Source: Brevundimonas aveniformis DSM 17977
GTDB lineage: Bacteria; Pseudomonadota; Alphaproteobacteria; Caulobacterales; Caulobacteraceae
DNA: 64,000 nt
Reading direction: 5' to 3'
NCBI RefSeq assembly: GCF_000428765.1
Contig: NZ_AUAO01000001.1
Span: forward strand, 558,001 to 622,000
This document shows positions 26,453 through 33,413 of the stretch, piece after piece (positions within the stretch are counted from its first letter, which is position 1; every line of letters starts with the position of its first letter). Below the pieces are notes generated by a model. The model saw nothing but the letters and a program-made list of their open reading frames with translations. It did not search any database and was not told where the DNA came from. The position numbers and the translations under genes are program-made.

Positions 26453-26647
26453 TCAGCCTCCGATCTGGGTGCCCCAGCCTAGCCCGAGCGCGGCCAGCCC
26501 GGCAATCGCGACCACGACGCCCGCGACAAAGGCGGCAATCAGCCGTCCACGGCGCCGATGATAGGCCCCCCGGCGCAGGGTCCGAATATAGACGTGGGGT
26601 CGCCGTCCAAAGGCTTCGGACCCGACAATATTGTGTTGCGACACCAC
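26453..26647 (-). CDS. Small membrane protein, about 64 aa
   Basis: Starts at GTG near 26647 (alternatives 26653 and 26644), with GGAG five bases upstream of 26647. The first 40 residues are basic (GRRPHVYIRTLRRGAYHRRR) and lead into a transmembrane helix AAFVAGVVVAIAGLAALGLGW. The positive-inside rule would put the basic head in the cytoplasm. It ends six bases before the next small gene, so the two are probably one operon. Unknown family. Confidence 0.5.
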   Translation of the reverse strand: MVSQHNIVGSEAFGRRPHVYIRTLRRGAYHRRRGRLIAAFVAGVVVAIAGLAALGLGWGTQIGG

Positions 26648-26766
26648 ACGCACTCCACGCTGAACACACCGGTGACCCCGGCGAGGTCACGTCTAGCATG
26701 ACCGATCCATCCAGATTGTGGTGTTATATCCGCCGCCGCTGCGTGCGGCCCATTGTCCGACCCGCA

Positions 26767-27750
26767 TCAGGGCACAAGCACAACCTTGCCCGTGACCGTC
26801 CCGGTCTCCAGCCGTCGATGAGCCTCGCCGGCTTGATCCAGCGGCAACTCGGCTTCAATGACCGGCCGCAGCCGCCCATCGGTGAGCCAGGGCCAGACCG
26901 TCTGTTCCACCGCGCGCGCCAGTCTTGCCTTTTCGTCGACAGGTCGCGCCCGCAGGGTCGATCCGGTGATGGTCAGTCGGTTGCGCATGACCCGCGCCAG
27001 GTCCGCCTCGCCCGTAGCCCCGCCCTGAAAGGCGATGATGACCAGCCGTCCCCCGAGATTCAGAGCTTCGAGATTGGTCTTGAGAAAGGCCCCGCCCACC
27101 ATGTCGAGAATGACGTCCGGGCAGGCGTCAGCCAGGCGAGCGGCAAAGTCTGGAGCGGTCGAATCCAGCGCCAGGTCGACGCCGAGCGTCCGCGTCGCCT
27201 CGGTCTTGGCCGGTCCGCGTGACGTCCCGACCACCTTCGCACCGAACGCACGGGCCATCTGGATGGCCGTCGTGCCGATCCCTGAGGTCGCCCCGTGAAC
27301 GGCCAGCGTCTCGCCCGGCTTCAGCGCCCCGATCTCGAACACATTAGCCCAGACGGTGAAGACCGTCTCGGGCAGGGCCGCCGCCTGGGTGAATTCGATC
27401 CCTTCCGGCACAGGCAGCAGCGATCCGGCATCGACGACGGCATATTCGGCATAGCCGCCGCCGCCCAACAGGGCACAGACCCGATCCCCGACCGCCCAGC
27501 GCGCCACGTCCACCCCCAGGGTCACGATCTCGCCGGCAACTTCCAGCCCCAGGGTGTCGGGAGCCCCCGGCGGCGGCGGATAGGCTCCCATCCGCTGCAA
27601 CAGATCCGGCCGATTGACTCCGGCGGCCCGGACCCGCACTAGCACCTGTCCCGCACCCGGTTCTGGGCACGTTATATCTTTGATTTCAAGGGATTCAGGG
27701 CCACCTCGCCCGTTCGCCACGACGATGGCGCGCATAGTTGTTGCGGTCAT
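26767..27750 (-). CDS. NAD(P)H:quinone oxidoreductase, zinc-less MDR (PIG3/QOR type)
   Basis: A 327-residue medium-chain dehydrogenase family member. Blocks: AAGVNRPDLLQRMGAYPPPPG, GLEVAGEI, ALLGGGGYAEYAVV, and the nucleotide-binding HGATSGIGTTAIQMARAFGAKVVGTSRG. Zinc-binding cysteines are missing, as expected for quinone oxidoreductases. The ATG at 27750 has GGAG eight bases before it; a much longer open frame upstream is only antisense to the DUF1192 gene. Divergent from the DUF1192-rcdA cluster. Confidence 0.92.
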   Translation of the reverse strand: MTATTMRAIVVANGRGGPESLEIKDITCPEPGAGQVLVRVRAAGVNRPDLLQRMGAYPPPPGAPDTLGLEVAGEIVTLGVDVARWAVGDRVCALLGGGGYAEYAVVDAGSLLPVPEGIEFTQAAALPETVFTVWANVFEIGALKPGETLAVHGATSGIGTTAIQMARAFGAKVVGTSRGPAKTEATRTLGVDLALDSTAPDFAARLADACPDVILDMVGGAFLKTNLEALNLGGRLVIIAFQGGATGEADLARVMRNRLTITGSTLRARPVDEKARLARAVEQTVWPWLTDGRLRPVIEAELPLDQAGEAHRRLETGTVTGKVVLVP

Positions 27751-27829
27751 AAAAGCTGCTCCGGGCTTGCCATTCAGAGGCCAGAAGCGTTCCATAGCGG
27801 GTTCGCGCTGTTGGTAGGAGGGCCCTGGC

Positions 27830-28042
27830 ATGATCGACGACCTCGAACCCCGCCCGATCCGAGGGGATGCGTTGCGGGATCTGGTCCGCGAGGACCTCGA
27901 TGGCCACTCGGTGACGGACTTGAGCGAGCGGGTAGAGATCCTCAAGGCCGAGATCCAGCGCACCGAGGCCGCCGCCAAGGCCAAACTCCAGAAAAAATCA
28001 GACGCCGACGCTCTCTTTTCCTTCGGAAAGACGCAGACTTGA
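27830..28042 (+). CDS. DUF1192 family protein
   Basis: A 70-residue protein common in Alphaproteobacteria. The pattern is MIDDLEPRP, then a helix VTDLSERVEILKAEIQRTEAAAKAKLQKKSDADALF, which matches DUF1192 (a short coiled-coil with RTEAA and a closing ADALF). Function unknown. It starts the plus-strand run DUF1192, rcdA, coaA-like. Confidence 0.85.
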   Translation: MIDDLEPRPIRGDALRDLVREDLDGHSVTDLSERVEILKAEIQRTEAAAKAKLQKKSDADALFSFGKTQT

Positions 28043-28127
28043 CCTCGGGCGGCTTTCAACGTGGCATAGGGGTTGCAACGCCTCGACCACGGTGCCAGTT
28101 GCGCCGCGCGTATTTGACGGAGCCCTA

Positions 28128-28661
28128 ATGTCCCAGTTCGCAGCGTCCGACGCTTCGATCCCCGACCCGACACACGCCGCGGTGGCCCGCGCGCGTCAGG
28201 TCGCCGACTTTGCCCAGTCGGAACTGTTCGAGCGGACCTTCCAGGACGGAATGGCGCTTGTTGAGGAAACGGCGGACTATCTGGACGGTGAGGGGCGCCG
28301 TGAAGCCAAGCTGCTGAGCCGGGCCGCGGCCCTGGCCTATGCCGCTGAGAGCATGGCCCTGACGACGCGCCTCATGCAGGCCGCCTCCTGGCTGCTGGTC
28401 CAGCGCGCCGTACGGGAAGGCGACATGTCGCCTGATCAGGCCTGTGACAGCCGGTATCGGCTCAAACTTCGCGCCCCCGCCGACCAGCCGACCCATGCCG
28501 AGCTGCCGATCGCGCTGGTTGAACTGATGGTCAAGGCCGAGAAGCTGCTGGAACGGGTGGTTTATCTGGATCGCCGGATGTTCGTTGACGCGCCCGAGGT
28601 CGAGCCCACCAACGCCGTCCAGACGCAGCTGGATCGCCTGAAGGCCGCCTTCGGCGGGTGA
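28128..28661 (+). CDS. rcdA: RcdA, regulator of CtrA degradation (DUF1465)
   Basis: A 177-residue three-helix protein of the DUF1465 family. RcdA is the adaptor that, with CpdR and PopA, hands CtrA and other substrates to the ClpXP protease at the cell pole. Recognisable text: VARARQVADFAQSELFERTFQDGMALVEETADYLDG, then AALAYAAESMALTTRLMQAASWLL and EGDMSPDQACDSRYRL. The C-terminal tail (VDAPEVEPTNAVQTQLDRL) is the flexible part. The next gene overlaps the stop (GTGA). gcrA lies 2 kb downstream on the other strand. Confidence 0.92.
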   Translation: MSQFAASDASIPDPTHAAVARARQVADFAQSELFERTFQDGMALVEETADYLDGEGRREAKLLSRAAALAYAAESMALTTRLMQAASWLLVQRAVREGDMSPDQACDSRYRLKLRAPADQPTHAELPIALVELMVKAEKLLERVVYLDRRMFVDAPEVEPTNAVQTQLDRLKAAFGG

Positions 28662-29362
28662 GCGTCTGGCTCGATCGCCTGTCGGCAGAGGTCCGTCAGC
28701 GCCGCGTCGTTTCCTTGGATCGCCCGTTCGTCGTGGGGCTGGCAGGCGGTGTCGCCTCCGGCAAGAGCACGATCGCCAAGGCCCTGGCCAGTCGCCTGCG
28801 CAAGGACGGCCTGACGGTTGAGGTTGTCGGCACCGATGGCTTCCTGTTTCCCAACGCCGAACTGGACCGTCGCGGGCTCATGGATCGCAAGGGGTTTCCC
28901 GAAAGCCATGATGCAGGGCGACTGACCGGCTTTCTGGAACAGCTGACATCCGGTGCCTCGCCCTTGAGGGTTCCGACCTATTCGCACGAAACCTACGATG
29001 TCGGTGCCGAGCGTAGTTTCGCCCGGCCGGACGTGGTTCTGATCGAGGGCCTGATCGCCCTTCAGGCGGGGGTCGAGCCCGTGGACCTTGGGCTTTTCCT
29101 CGACGTTGACGAGGACGACCTGATCACCTGGTACATTGAGCGGTTCATGGACCTCGAAAGGTGGGATGCACCGCGCCTGGCCGACCGTCTCGCAGAGGTC
29201 GGCGGCGATCCCGAAGCTCTGGCCGGGGATATTTGGGACCGGATCAACGGCCCTAATCTGAACGACCATATCCTGCCGACGCGGTCCCGAGCCGACCTTG
29301 TCCTGCACAAGGATGAGCGCCACGCCATCCGCTTACTGGCTCCGGCCTCCAAACCGGCGTAA
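28658..29362 (+). CDS. Pantothenate kinase-like P-loop kinase (CoaA type)
   Basis: A 234-residue P-loop kinase: GLAGGVASGKSTIAKAL at about 28-44, then VVGTDGFLFPNAEL, MDRKGFPESHD, PTYSHETYDV and VVLIEGL. This set is characteristic of type I pantothenate kinase (CoaA), the first CoA step, but the protein is about 80 residues shorter than the enterobacterial enzyme, so a nucleoside or related kinase is not ruled out. It starts at GTG overlapping the rcdA stop by four bases, implying coupled translation with a cell-cycle adaptor. coaBC is at the left edge of the window. Confidence 0.82.
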   Translation: MSVWLDRLSAEVRQRRVVSLDRPFVVGLAGGVASGKSTIAKALASRLRKDGLTVEVVGTDGFLFPNAELDRRGLMDRKGFPESHDAGRLTGFLEQLTSGASPLRVPTYSHETYDVGAERSFARPDVVLIEGLIALQAGVEPVDLGLFLDVDEDDLITWYIERFMDLERWDAPRLADRLAEVGGDPEALAGDIWDRINGPNLNDHILPTRSRADLVLHKDERHAIRLLAPASKPA

Positions 29363-29391
29363 CGCTCTCGCGGATTGGCCGGAGCATTTGG

Positions 29392-29835
29392 ATGTCATTC
29401 AAGTTCGGGCGCGGCCTGCTGGGACCGCTCAAACCCCTGATCGGCAGCTGGTCGCACACCGGCGAGCACAACGGCCAGGCCGTCTCGGTCAGCCGTACTT
29501 ACGAACCCTGGGGCAAGGGTTGGGTCAGGCTCACTGCCGCCTGGACCCTGCCGGGCAAGGACTATGTCGAGATCGCCTTCTACGGGCCGACCGACGACGG
29601 GTCGCTCGGCTTCTATTCCTTCACCAACGATGGTCGGCGCTCAGAGGGTCGTCTGGCCGATGGCTCGGACGTCCATGACCAGGCCATCGCCTTTGTGGCC
29701 AGGTTTCCCGCCGGAACTGGACGCATGATCGCCTGGCCGCGTGATGACGGTCAGCCCGGCTTCGATTTCGCCGTCGAAAGCCGGACCCAGAAAGGGTGGA
29801 GCCGGTTTCTGGTTCAACGCTTTGGAGCAGCCTGA
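29392..29835 (+). CDS. Hypothetical protein, 147 aa
   Basis: Starts MSFKFGRGLLGPLKPLIGSWSHTGEHNGQ. The pattern of short beta strands with GSW and WTLPGKDYVEIAFYGPTDDGSLGFYSF is like small lipocalin- or THAP4-like beta-barrels that bind hydrophobic ligands, but this is a weak resemblance. No signal peptide. It ends one base before the methyltransferase ATG, so the two are probably translated together. Confidence 0.7.
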   Translation: MSFKFGRGLLGPLKPLIGSWSHTGEHNGQAVSVSRTYEPWGKGWVRLTAAWTLPGKDYVEIAFYGPTDDGSLGFYSFTNDGRRSEGRLADGSDVHDQAIAFVARFPAGTGRMIAWPRDDGQPGFDFAVESRTQKGWSRFLVQRFGAA

Positions 29836-29836
29836 C

Positions 29837-30487
29837 ATGCTGGCCGACCCCGCCGCCTTTATTCTGGGACAGACCCGTCTGCAGCCGGTCAGCCATGCGC
29901 CGGAGATCTCCCTGTGGCTGGCCGATGAGGTCACCCCGATCTGGCGGCTGACCGAGGAGGAGCTGGGCGAGATGGGTGTGCCACCGCCGTTCTGGGCCTT
30001 CGCCTGGGCGGGAGGCCAGGCGCTGGCGCGCTATGTTCTGGATCACCCTGAGCGCGTCCGCGGCAAGCGCGTGTTGGATCTGGCTGCCGGCTCCGGCCTG
30101 GTCGGGATCGCCGCCATGAAAGCAGGCGCCGCCTATGTCCAGTGCGCCGATATTGACCCCTTCTGCGAGGCGGCGGTTCGCCTCAATGCTGAAGCCAATA
30201 CCGTGGCGCTCGACTTCACCGACCAGGATCTGCTGGAGGATGCCCCTCCGGCGTTCGATGTGATCTGCGCCGGCGATGTCTTTTACGAACGCCCGATGGC
30301 CGAGCGGGTCATCGCCTGGCTGGGCCAGGCGCGCCATCAGGGGTCGACCGTGCTGATCGGGGATCCGCGCCGGAGCTATTTCCCCACAGGACGGCTCGTG
30401 CAACTCGCGGAATATGAGGTTCCGACGACGCGCGAACTTGAGGACCAGGCCGTCAAGCGCAGCGGCGTCTACGCCCTGGCGGAATAG
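29837..30487 (+). CDS. Class I methyltransferase, ETFB lysine methyltransferase-like
   Basis: A 216-residue SAM-dependent enzyme. The block AFAWAGGQALARYVLDHP precedes motif I RVLDLAAGSGLVGIAA and the acidic loop CADIDPF; the post-I block DVICAGDVFYE is typical of the METTL20 (electron-transfer flavoprotein beta lysine methyltransferase) group, which has characterised bacterial members. No etf gene is in the window. Other protein N-methyltransferases of the same fold remain possible. Confidence 0.8.
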   Translation: MLADPAAFILGQTRLQPVSHAPEISLWLADEVTPIWRLTEEELGEMGVPPPFWAFAWAGGQALARYVLDHPERVRGKRVLDLAAGSGLVGIAAMKAGAAYVQCADIDPFCEAAVRLNAEANTVALDFTDQDLLEDAPPAFDVICAGDVFYERPMAERVIAWLGQARHQGSTVLIGDPRRSYFPTGRLVQLAEYEVPTTRELEDQAVKRSGVYALAE

Positions 30488-30568
30488 GACGAGGGGGCCG
30501 CGTCAACCCGGACTGCAACCACGGCCCCGCTCGCGCGTCCCGATCCTGCGAACCGGAGCGCGATCACT

Positions 30569-30590
30569 GTCGAGGCCTGTCGACCTCGAC
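30569..30590 (-). terminator. Hairpin after gcrA
   Basis: Perfect stem GTCGAGG with CCTCGAC and an eight-base loop, 12 bases past the gcrA stop on the minus strand. No U-run follows. The plus-strand methyltransferase gene also ends nearby, so it may serve both directions. Confidence 0.4.
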
Positions 30591-30601
30591 CGTCTCTGAG
30601 A

Positions 30602-31108
30602 TCAGATGTAGCGGCGCAGCGAGCGGGCCAGTTCCTTGCCGCCGTTCTTCTTCTGGGCCGGCTGATAGGCCACGCGCGAATGTTCCACACAGTAGGGATG
30701 GCCTTCGTCGGAGCGGCGCCCGCAGAAGCTGAACTCGTCTGACGACGGATCACCGATCGGCCATTTGCACATATGAGCCCCCAGGGTCAGGACCGTGGCC
30801 GTGCCCGGCAGGTCCAGCACCGCCGGGCGCGGAGCCGGCGGGGTCGGCTGGGCCGCTACCACCGGGCGCGGGGCCGGATCAATGCGCCGTGGCGCGCTCG
30901 GCGCCTGGGTCGGGCGCGGACGGGCAGCCCGGAAGGCCGGACGCGAGGGTTGCGACGGGGCCGCACGGCCCGACAGGCCCAGGCGGTGCACCTTGCCGAT
31001 CACGGCATTGCGGGTCACGCCGCCCAGTTGTTTGGCGATCTGGCTCGCTGACAGGCCATCCAGCCACAGCTTTTTCAGATCGGCGACCCGCTCGTCGGTC
31101 CAGCCCAT
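30602..31108 (-). CDS. gcrA: GcrA cell cycle regulator
   Basis: A 168-residue master regulator of the Caulobacter-type cell cycle. The N-terminus MGWTDERVADLKKLWLDGLSASQIAKQLGGVTRNAVIGKVHRLGL is the DNA-binding helix-turn-helix that prefers CcrM-methylated GANTC. A disordered Pro/Ala/Arg linker (about 48-95) follows. The C-terminal sigma-70-interacting part has MCKWPIGDPSSDEFSFCG and HPYCVEHSRVAYQ. I chose the ATG at 31108 by agreement with the family; the frame continues upstream without a better start. The upstream 389 bases are its control region. Confidence 0.96.
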   Translation of the reverse strand: MGWTDERVADLKKLWLDGLSASQIAKQLGGVTRNAVIGKVHRLGLSGRAAPSQPSRPAFRAARPRPTQAPSAPRRIDPAPRPVVAAQPTPPAPRPAVLDLPGTATVLTLGAHMCKWPIGDPSSDEFSFCGRRSDEGHPYCVEHSRVAYQPAQKKNGGKELARSLRRYI

Positions 31109-31183
31109 TGCGCCACTCCGCAGAATTGATTCAACATCTTGTAGGAAGACGCCCCTCGGACGCCGTCGCCACACAATCTATCG

Positions 31184-31199
31184 TAAATCTTTCATTAAC
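31184..31199 (+). promoter_or_regulatory. CtrA-box-like site upstream of gcrA
   Basis: TAAATCTTTCATTAAC fits TTAA-N7-TTAAC with a single mismatch in the first half. It lies 76 bases upstream of the gcrA ATG, where bound CtrA could block RNA polymerase. Confidence 0.55.
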
Positions 31200-31221
31200 G
31201 GACGCAACATCTGGCGCCTGC

Positions 31222-31230
31222 GTATCCACA
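31222..31230 (+). promoter_or_regulatory. DnaA-box-like site next to a GANTC
   Basis: GTATCCACA matches the DnaA consensus TTATNCACA at eight of nine bases and abuts the methylation site GAATC at 31231. The position, about 114 bases upstream of gcrA, is suitable for an activator. Confidence 0.5.
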
Positions 31231-31456
31231 GAATCTAGATATAGCGTTGCTCGCTGGACTCACTGCGTCATCGCCACAGCAGATCACCCCGGAACCGGGA
31301 TTTCCGCCCAGGCCGACACCAGACATCTGATTTTGCGCACGATCTCGGATCTAAAACCCGCAGCGCGGCCGTAGCGTCGAGGTCCGCTAGGGTGATTGCA
31401 GATTCAGGCGTCCACCCTCAGCGGAGCGCCGCGGCGCAGATCCTCTGGGAACGAAA

Positions 31457-31487
31457 TGTCAGTTTGTCAGTCCTTATCTGACTGACA
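31457..31487. repeat. TGTCAGT direct and inverted repeats
   Basis: TGTCAGT occurs at 31457-31463 and 31465-31471, and its complement ACTGACA at 31481-31487, giving a seven-base dyad with a nine-base spacer. It lies 11 bases past the stop of the minus-strand zinc-finger gene, so it may be a terminator stem, or an operator for the gcrA region. Confidence 0.45.
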
Positions 31488-31497
31488 CCTCGGAGCC

Positions 31498-31728
31498 CTA
31501 GTGGTCACCCTCGGGGCGCGGGGCCGGGTCGTGATAGCCCGAGCCCTTCTTGCCATAGACAAAGCGACGGTCGCAGTAACCGCACTCGACCGTGCCGTCA
31601 TCGCCGACATCGAAATAGACCAGCGGGTGCCCCAGCGCCCCACCGCCGCCATCACACGAGACGCGCGCGGTCGTCACCTTGATCTCTTCAGGCTTGGGCG
31701 AATAGGTCGGCGAGTGGCGCGGCGGCAT
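31498..31728 (-). CDS. Zinc-finger domain protein (zf-CHCC, complex I 13 kDa subunit-like)
   Basis: A 76-residue protein with the zf-CHCC layout: VSCDGGGGALGHPLVYFDV, then VECGYCDRRFVY. The zinc ligands are C25, H33, C49 and C52. In mitochondria the homologue (NDUFS6) is a complex I assembly subunit; bacterial versions are common in Alphaproteobacteria and are thought to assist complex I. Alone here, upstream of the gcrA region on the same strand. Confidence 0.88.
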   Translation of the reverse strand: MPPRHSPTYSPKPEEIKVTTARVSCDGGGGALGHPLVYFDVGDDGTVECGYCDRRFVYGKKGSGYHDPAPRPEGDH

Positions 31729-31784
31729 GGGTCGGGATCCGGCAGGGTTGACGCGCCCTGTCTAGGCGCGCCGCCCCAATCGCG

Positions 31785-32051
31785 TCAAACCGCCTCTTCG
31801 GTCGGTACCGCCCTGCGGCCCATCAGGCGGTTGAGAATAGCCTTGCGCTTGGCGAAGACCGTCCAGCCCAGGGTGGCCGCCGCGACCCACAGACCGACTT
31901 CACCGACCAGGCCCAGACCGATGGCGACGACGACCGCCATCTTCGGCCCTATCAGGTCAAAGCCGGCCAGGGCGATGGCCGCGAACATCCCGCCATAGCC
32001 AAGGATCAGGGCCGTCACAGCGGCAACGCCGACGATCTTCGTCCGGGTCAT
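31785..32051 (-). CDS. Hypothetical membrane protein, 88 aa
   Basis: Two hydrophobic helices (about 7-30 and 38-64) joined by a short loop, with a basic tail (FAKRKAILNRLMGRR). No recognised domain. Upstream, AATGT and ACATT flank AAAGTGTCCTAG at 32074-32095, which looks like a possible operator for the promoter between this gene and the ABC ATPase. Confidence 0.65.
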   Translation of the reverse strand: MTRTKIVGVAAVTALILGYGGMFAAIALAGFDLIGPKMAVVVAIGLGLVGEVGLWVAAATLGWTVFAKRKAILNRLMGRRAVPTEEAV

Positions 32052-32218
32052 GGTTCTTCTCCGTCAAGGAACCCAATCAGAATGTAAAGTGTCCTAGACA
32101 TTGCAGCACATCAAGTCAAGGACCCTTTCCCAAAGGTCGCGCAAGTTTGTCTCGACTTGCCTTGGCGAACCGCCCTTTCGGCCCTACCTAGTCGGCAGCC
32201 CCCCATCCGAAAGCGCCC

Positions 32219-33202
32219 ATGTCCGACCCCCTCCTGCCTGACAACGCCATCGAGGTTCGCGGCCTCACCAAGACCTATGCCGGGTCCAAGAAGGCTCCAC
32301 CCAAAACGGCGCTCAAGGGCATTGATCTGGTGGTTCCGCGCGGTTCGATCTTCGGCCTGCTCGGCCCGAACGGCGCGGGAAAGTCGACCCTGATCAACAT
32401 TCTGGCCGGGGTGGTGAACAAGACCGGCGGACAGGCCTACGTCTGGGGCCGCGATATCGACACGGACCCGCGTGGCGCACGGGCGGCACTCGGTGTCGTC
32501 GCCCAGGAAGTCACCGCGGACGTCTTTTTCACCCCGCGTGAATCGCTGGAGGTTCAGGCGGGCTATTACGGCGTGCCCCCCGCCGAGCGGCGCTCAGACG
32601 AACTGCTCGCCGCCCTGGGGCTGGCCGACAAGGCCAATGCCTATGTGCGCGCCCTGTCCGGTGGCATGAAGCGCCGCCTGATGGTCGCAAAGGCCCTGGT
32701 CCACAATCCGCCGGTGCTGATCCTCGACGAACCGACCGCCGGCGTCGATGTCGAGCTGCGCCGCCAGCTCTGGGCCTATGTACGCGAACTCAGCGACCGC
32801 GGCGTCACCATCCTGCTGACGACCCACTATCTCGAAGAGGCCCAGGAGCTGTGCGACACCATCGCCATCGTCAACCACGGCGAGGTGGTGGCCTGCGAGC
32901 CGACAGCCCAGCTGCTGCGCCGGCTGGACACCCGCAACGTCGTCGTCACGCCCGAAGCGCCGCTCACCGCCGTGCCCGAGATCGCCGGCTTTGATGTGAC
33001 CCCGCGCGGCGACAGTTTCGTCGTCGCCTACAAGACCGGCCAGTCCAGCGTCGAACAGGTGCTGGTCGCCGTCCGTGCCGCCGGGGTGCGTATCAAGGAC
33101 ATCGCCACGGAAGACCCCGATCTGGAGGATGTGTTCGTGGCACTGACCTATGGCGACACCAGCCAGGTCGATCCCACCCGCGACGATGCTGTTGTGGCCT
33201 GA
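32219..33202 (+). CDS. ABC transporter ATP-binding protein (ABC-2 type exporter)
   Basis: A 327-residue ATPase subunit: Walker [17 protein letters not shown] near residue 50, Q-loop VVAQE, signature [15 protein letters not shown], Walker [16 protein letters not shown], and the H-loop TTHYLEEAQ. The C-terminal 100 residues are the extension usual for ABC-2 exporters. The permease partner normally sits directly downstream but here a tRNA follows, so the membrane subunit must be elsewhere. ABC-2 cargoes include drugs, lipids and polysaccharides; none can be assigned. Confidence 0.9.
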   Translation: MSDPLLPDNAIEVRGLTKTYAGSKKAPPKTALKGIDLVVPRGSIFGLLGPNGAGKSTLINILAGVVNKTGGQAYVWGRDIDTDPRGARAALGVVAQEVTADVFFTPRESLEVQAGYYGVPPAERRSDELLAALGLADKANAYVRALSGGMKRRLMVAKALVHNPPVLILDEPTAGVDVELRRQLWAYVRELSDRGVTILLTTHYLEEAQELCDTIAIVNHGEVVACEPTAQLLRRLDTRNVVVTPEAPLTAVPEIAGFDVTPRGDSFVVAYKTGQSSVEQVLVAVRAAGVRIKDIATEDPDLEDVFVALTYGDTSQVDPTRDDAVVA

Positions 33203-33244
33203 GCCCGCTTCCTGTAAGCAGCCGCTCCGCGCGCATGCGCCCAC

Positions 33245-33321
33245 GCACCCGTAGCTCAGCTGGATAGAGCGTTGCCCTCCGAAGGCAAAGGTCACACGTT
33301 CGAATCGTGTCGGGTGCGCCA
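33245..33321 (+). tRNA. tRNA-Arg (anticodon CCG)
   Basis: Acceptor stem GCACCCG with CGGGTGC, then discriminator G and encoded CCA. D-arm GCTCAGCTGGATAGAGC; anticodon arm TTGCC-CTCCGAA-GGCAA with anticodon CCG; T-arm loop TTCGAAT. All arms are paired and the length is 77. Confidence 0.97.
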
Positions 33322-33413
33322 TTTCTCTCGACACGCCGACCTGACCATCGCCCGCCGCGCTTGACAGGACCGGCCCGGCTTGCCCCTCTCGGGTCGTCGA
33401 ACCAGGGGATCCG

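Larger units (their letters stand above)
31109..31497 (-). promoter_or_regulatory. gcrA upstream control region (389 bases without a gene)
   Basis: No credible protein-coding frame lies here. Sites seen: four GANTC methylation sequences (GATTC 31128-31132, GAATC 31231-31235, GACTC 31257-31261, GATTC 31401-31405), a CtrA-box near-match at 31184-31199, a DnaA-box near-match at 31222-31230 and a TGTCAGT repeat set at 31457-31487. In Caulobacter crescentus gcrA is activated by DnaA, repressed by CtrA and affected by GANTC methylation, so this arrangement is what conservation of that circuit would predict. Confidence 0.6.
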
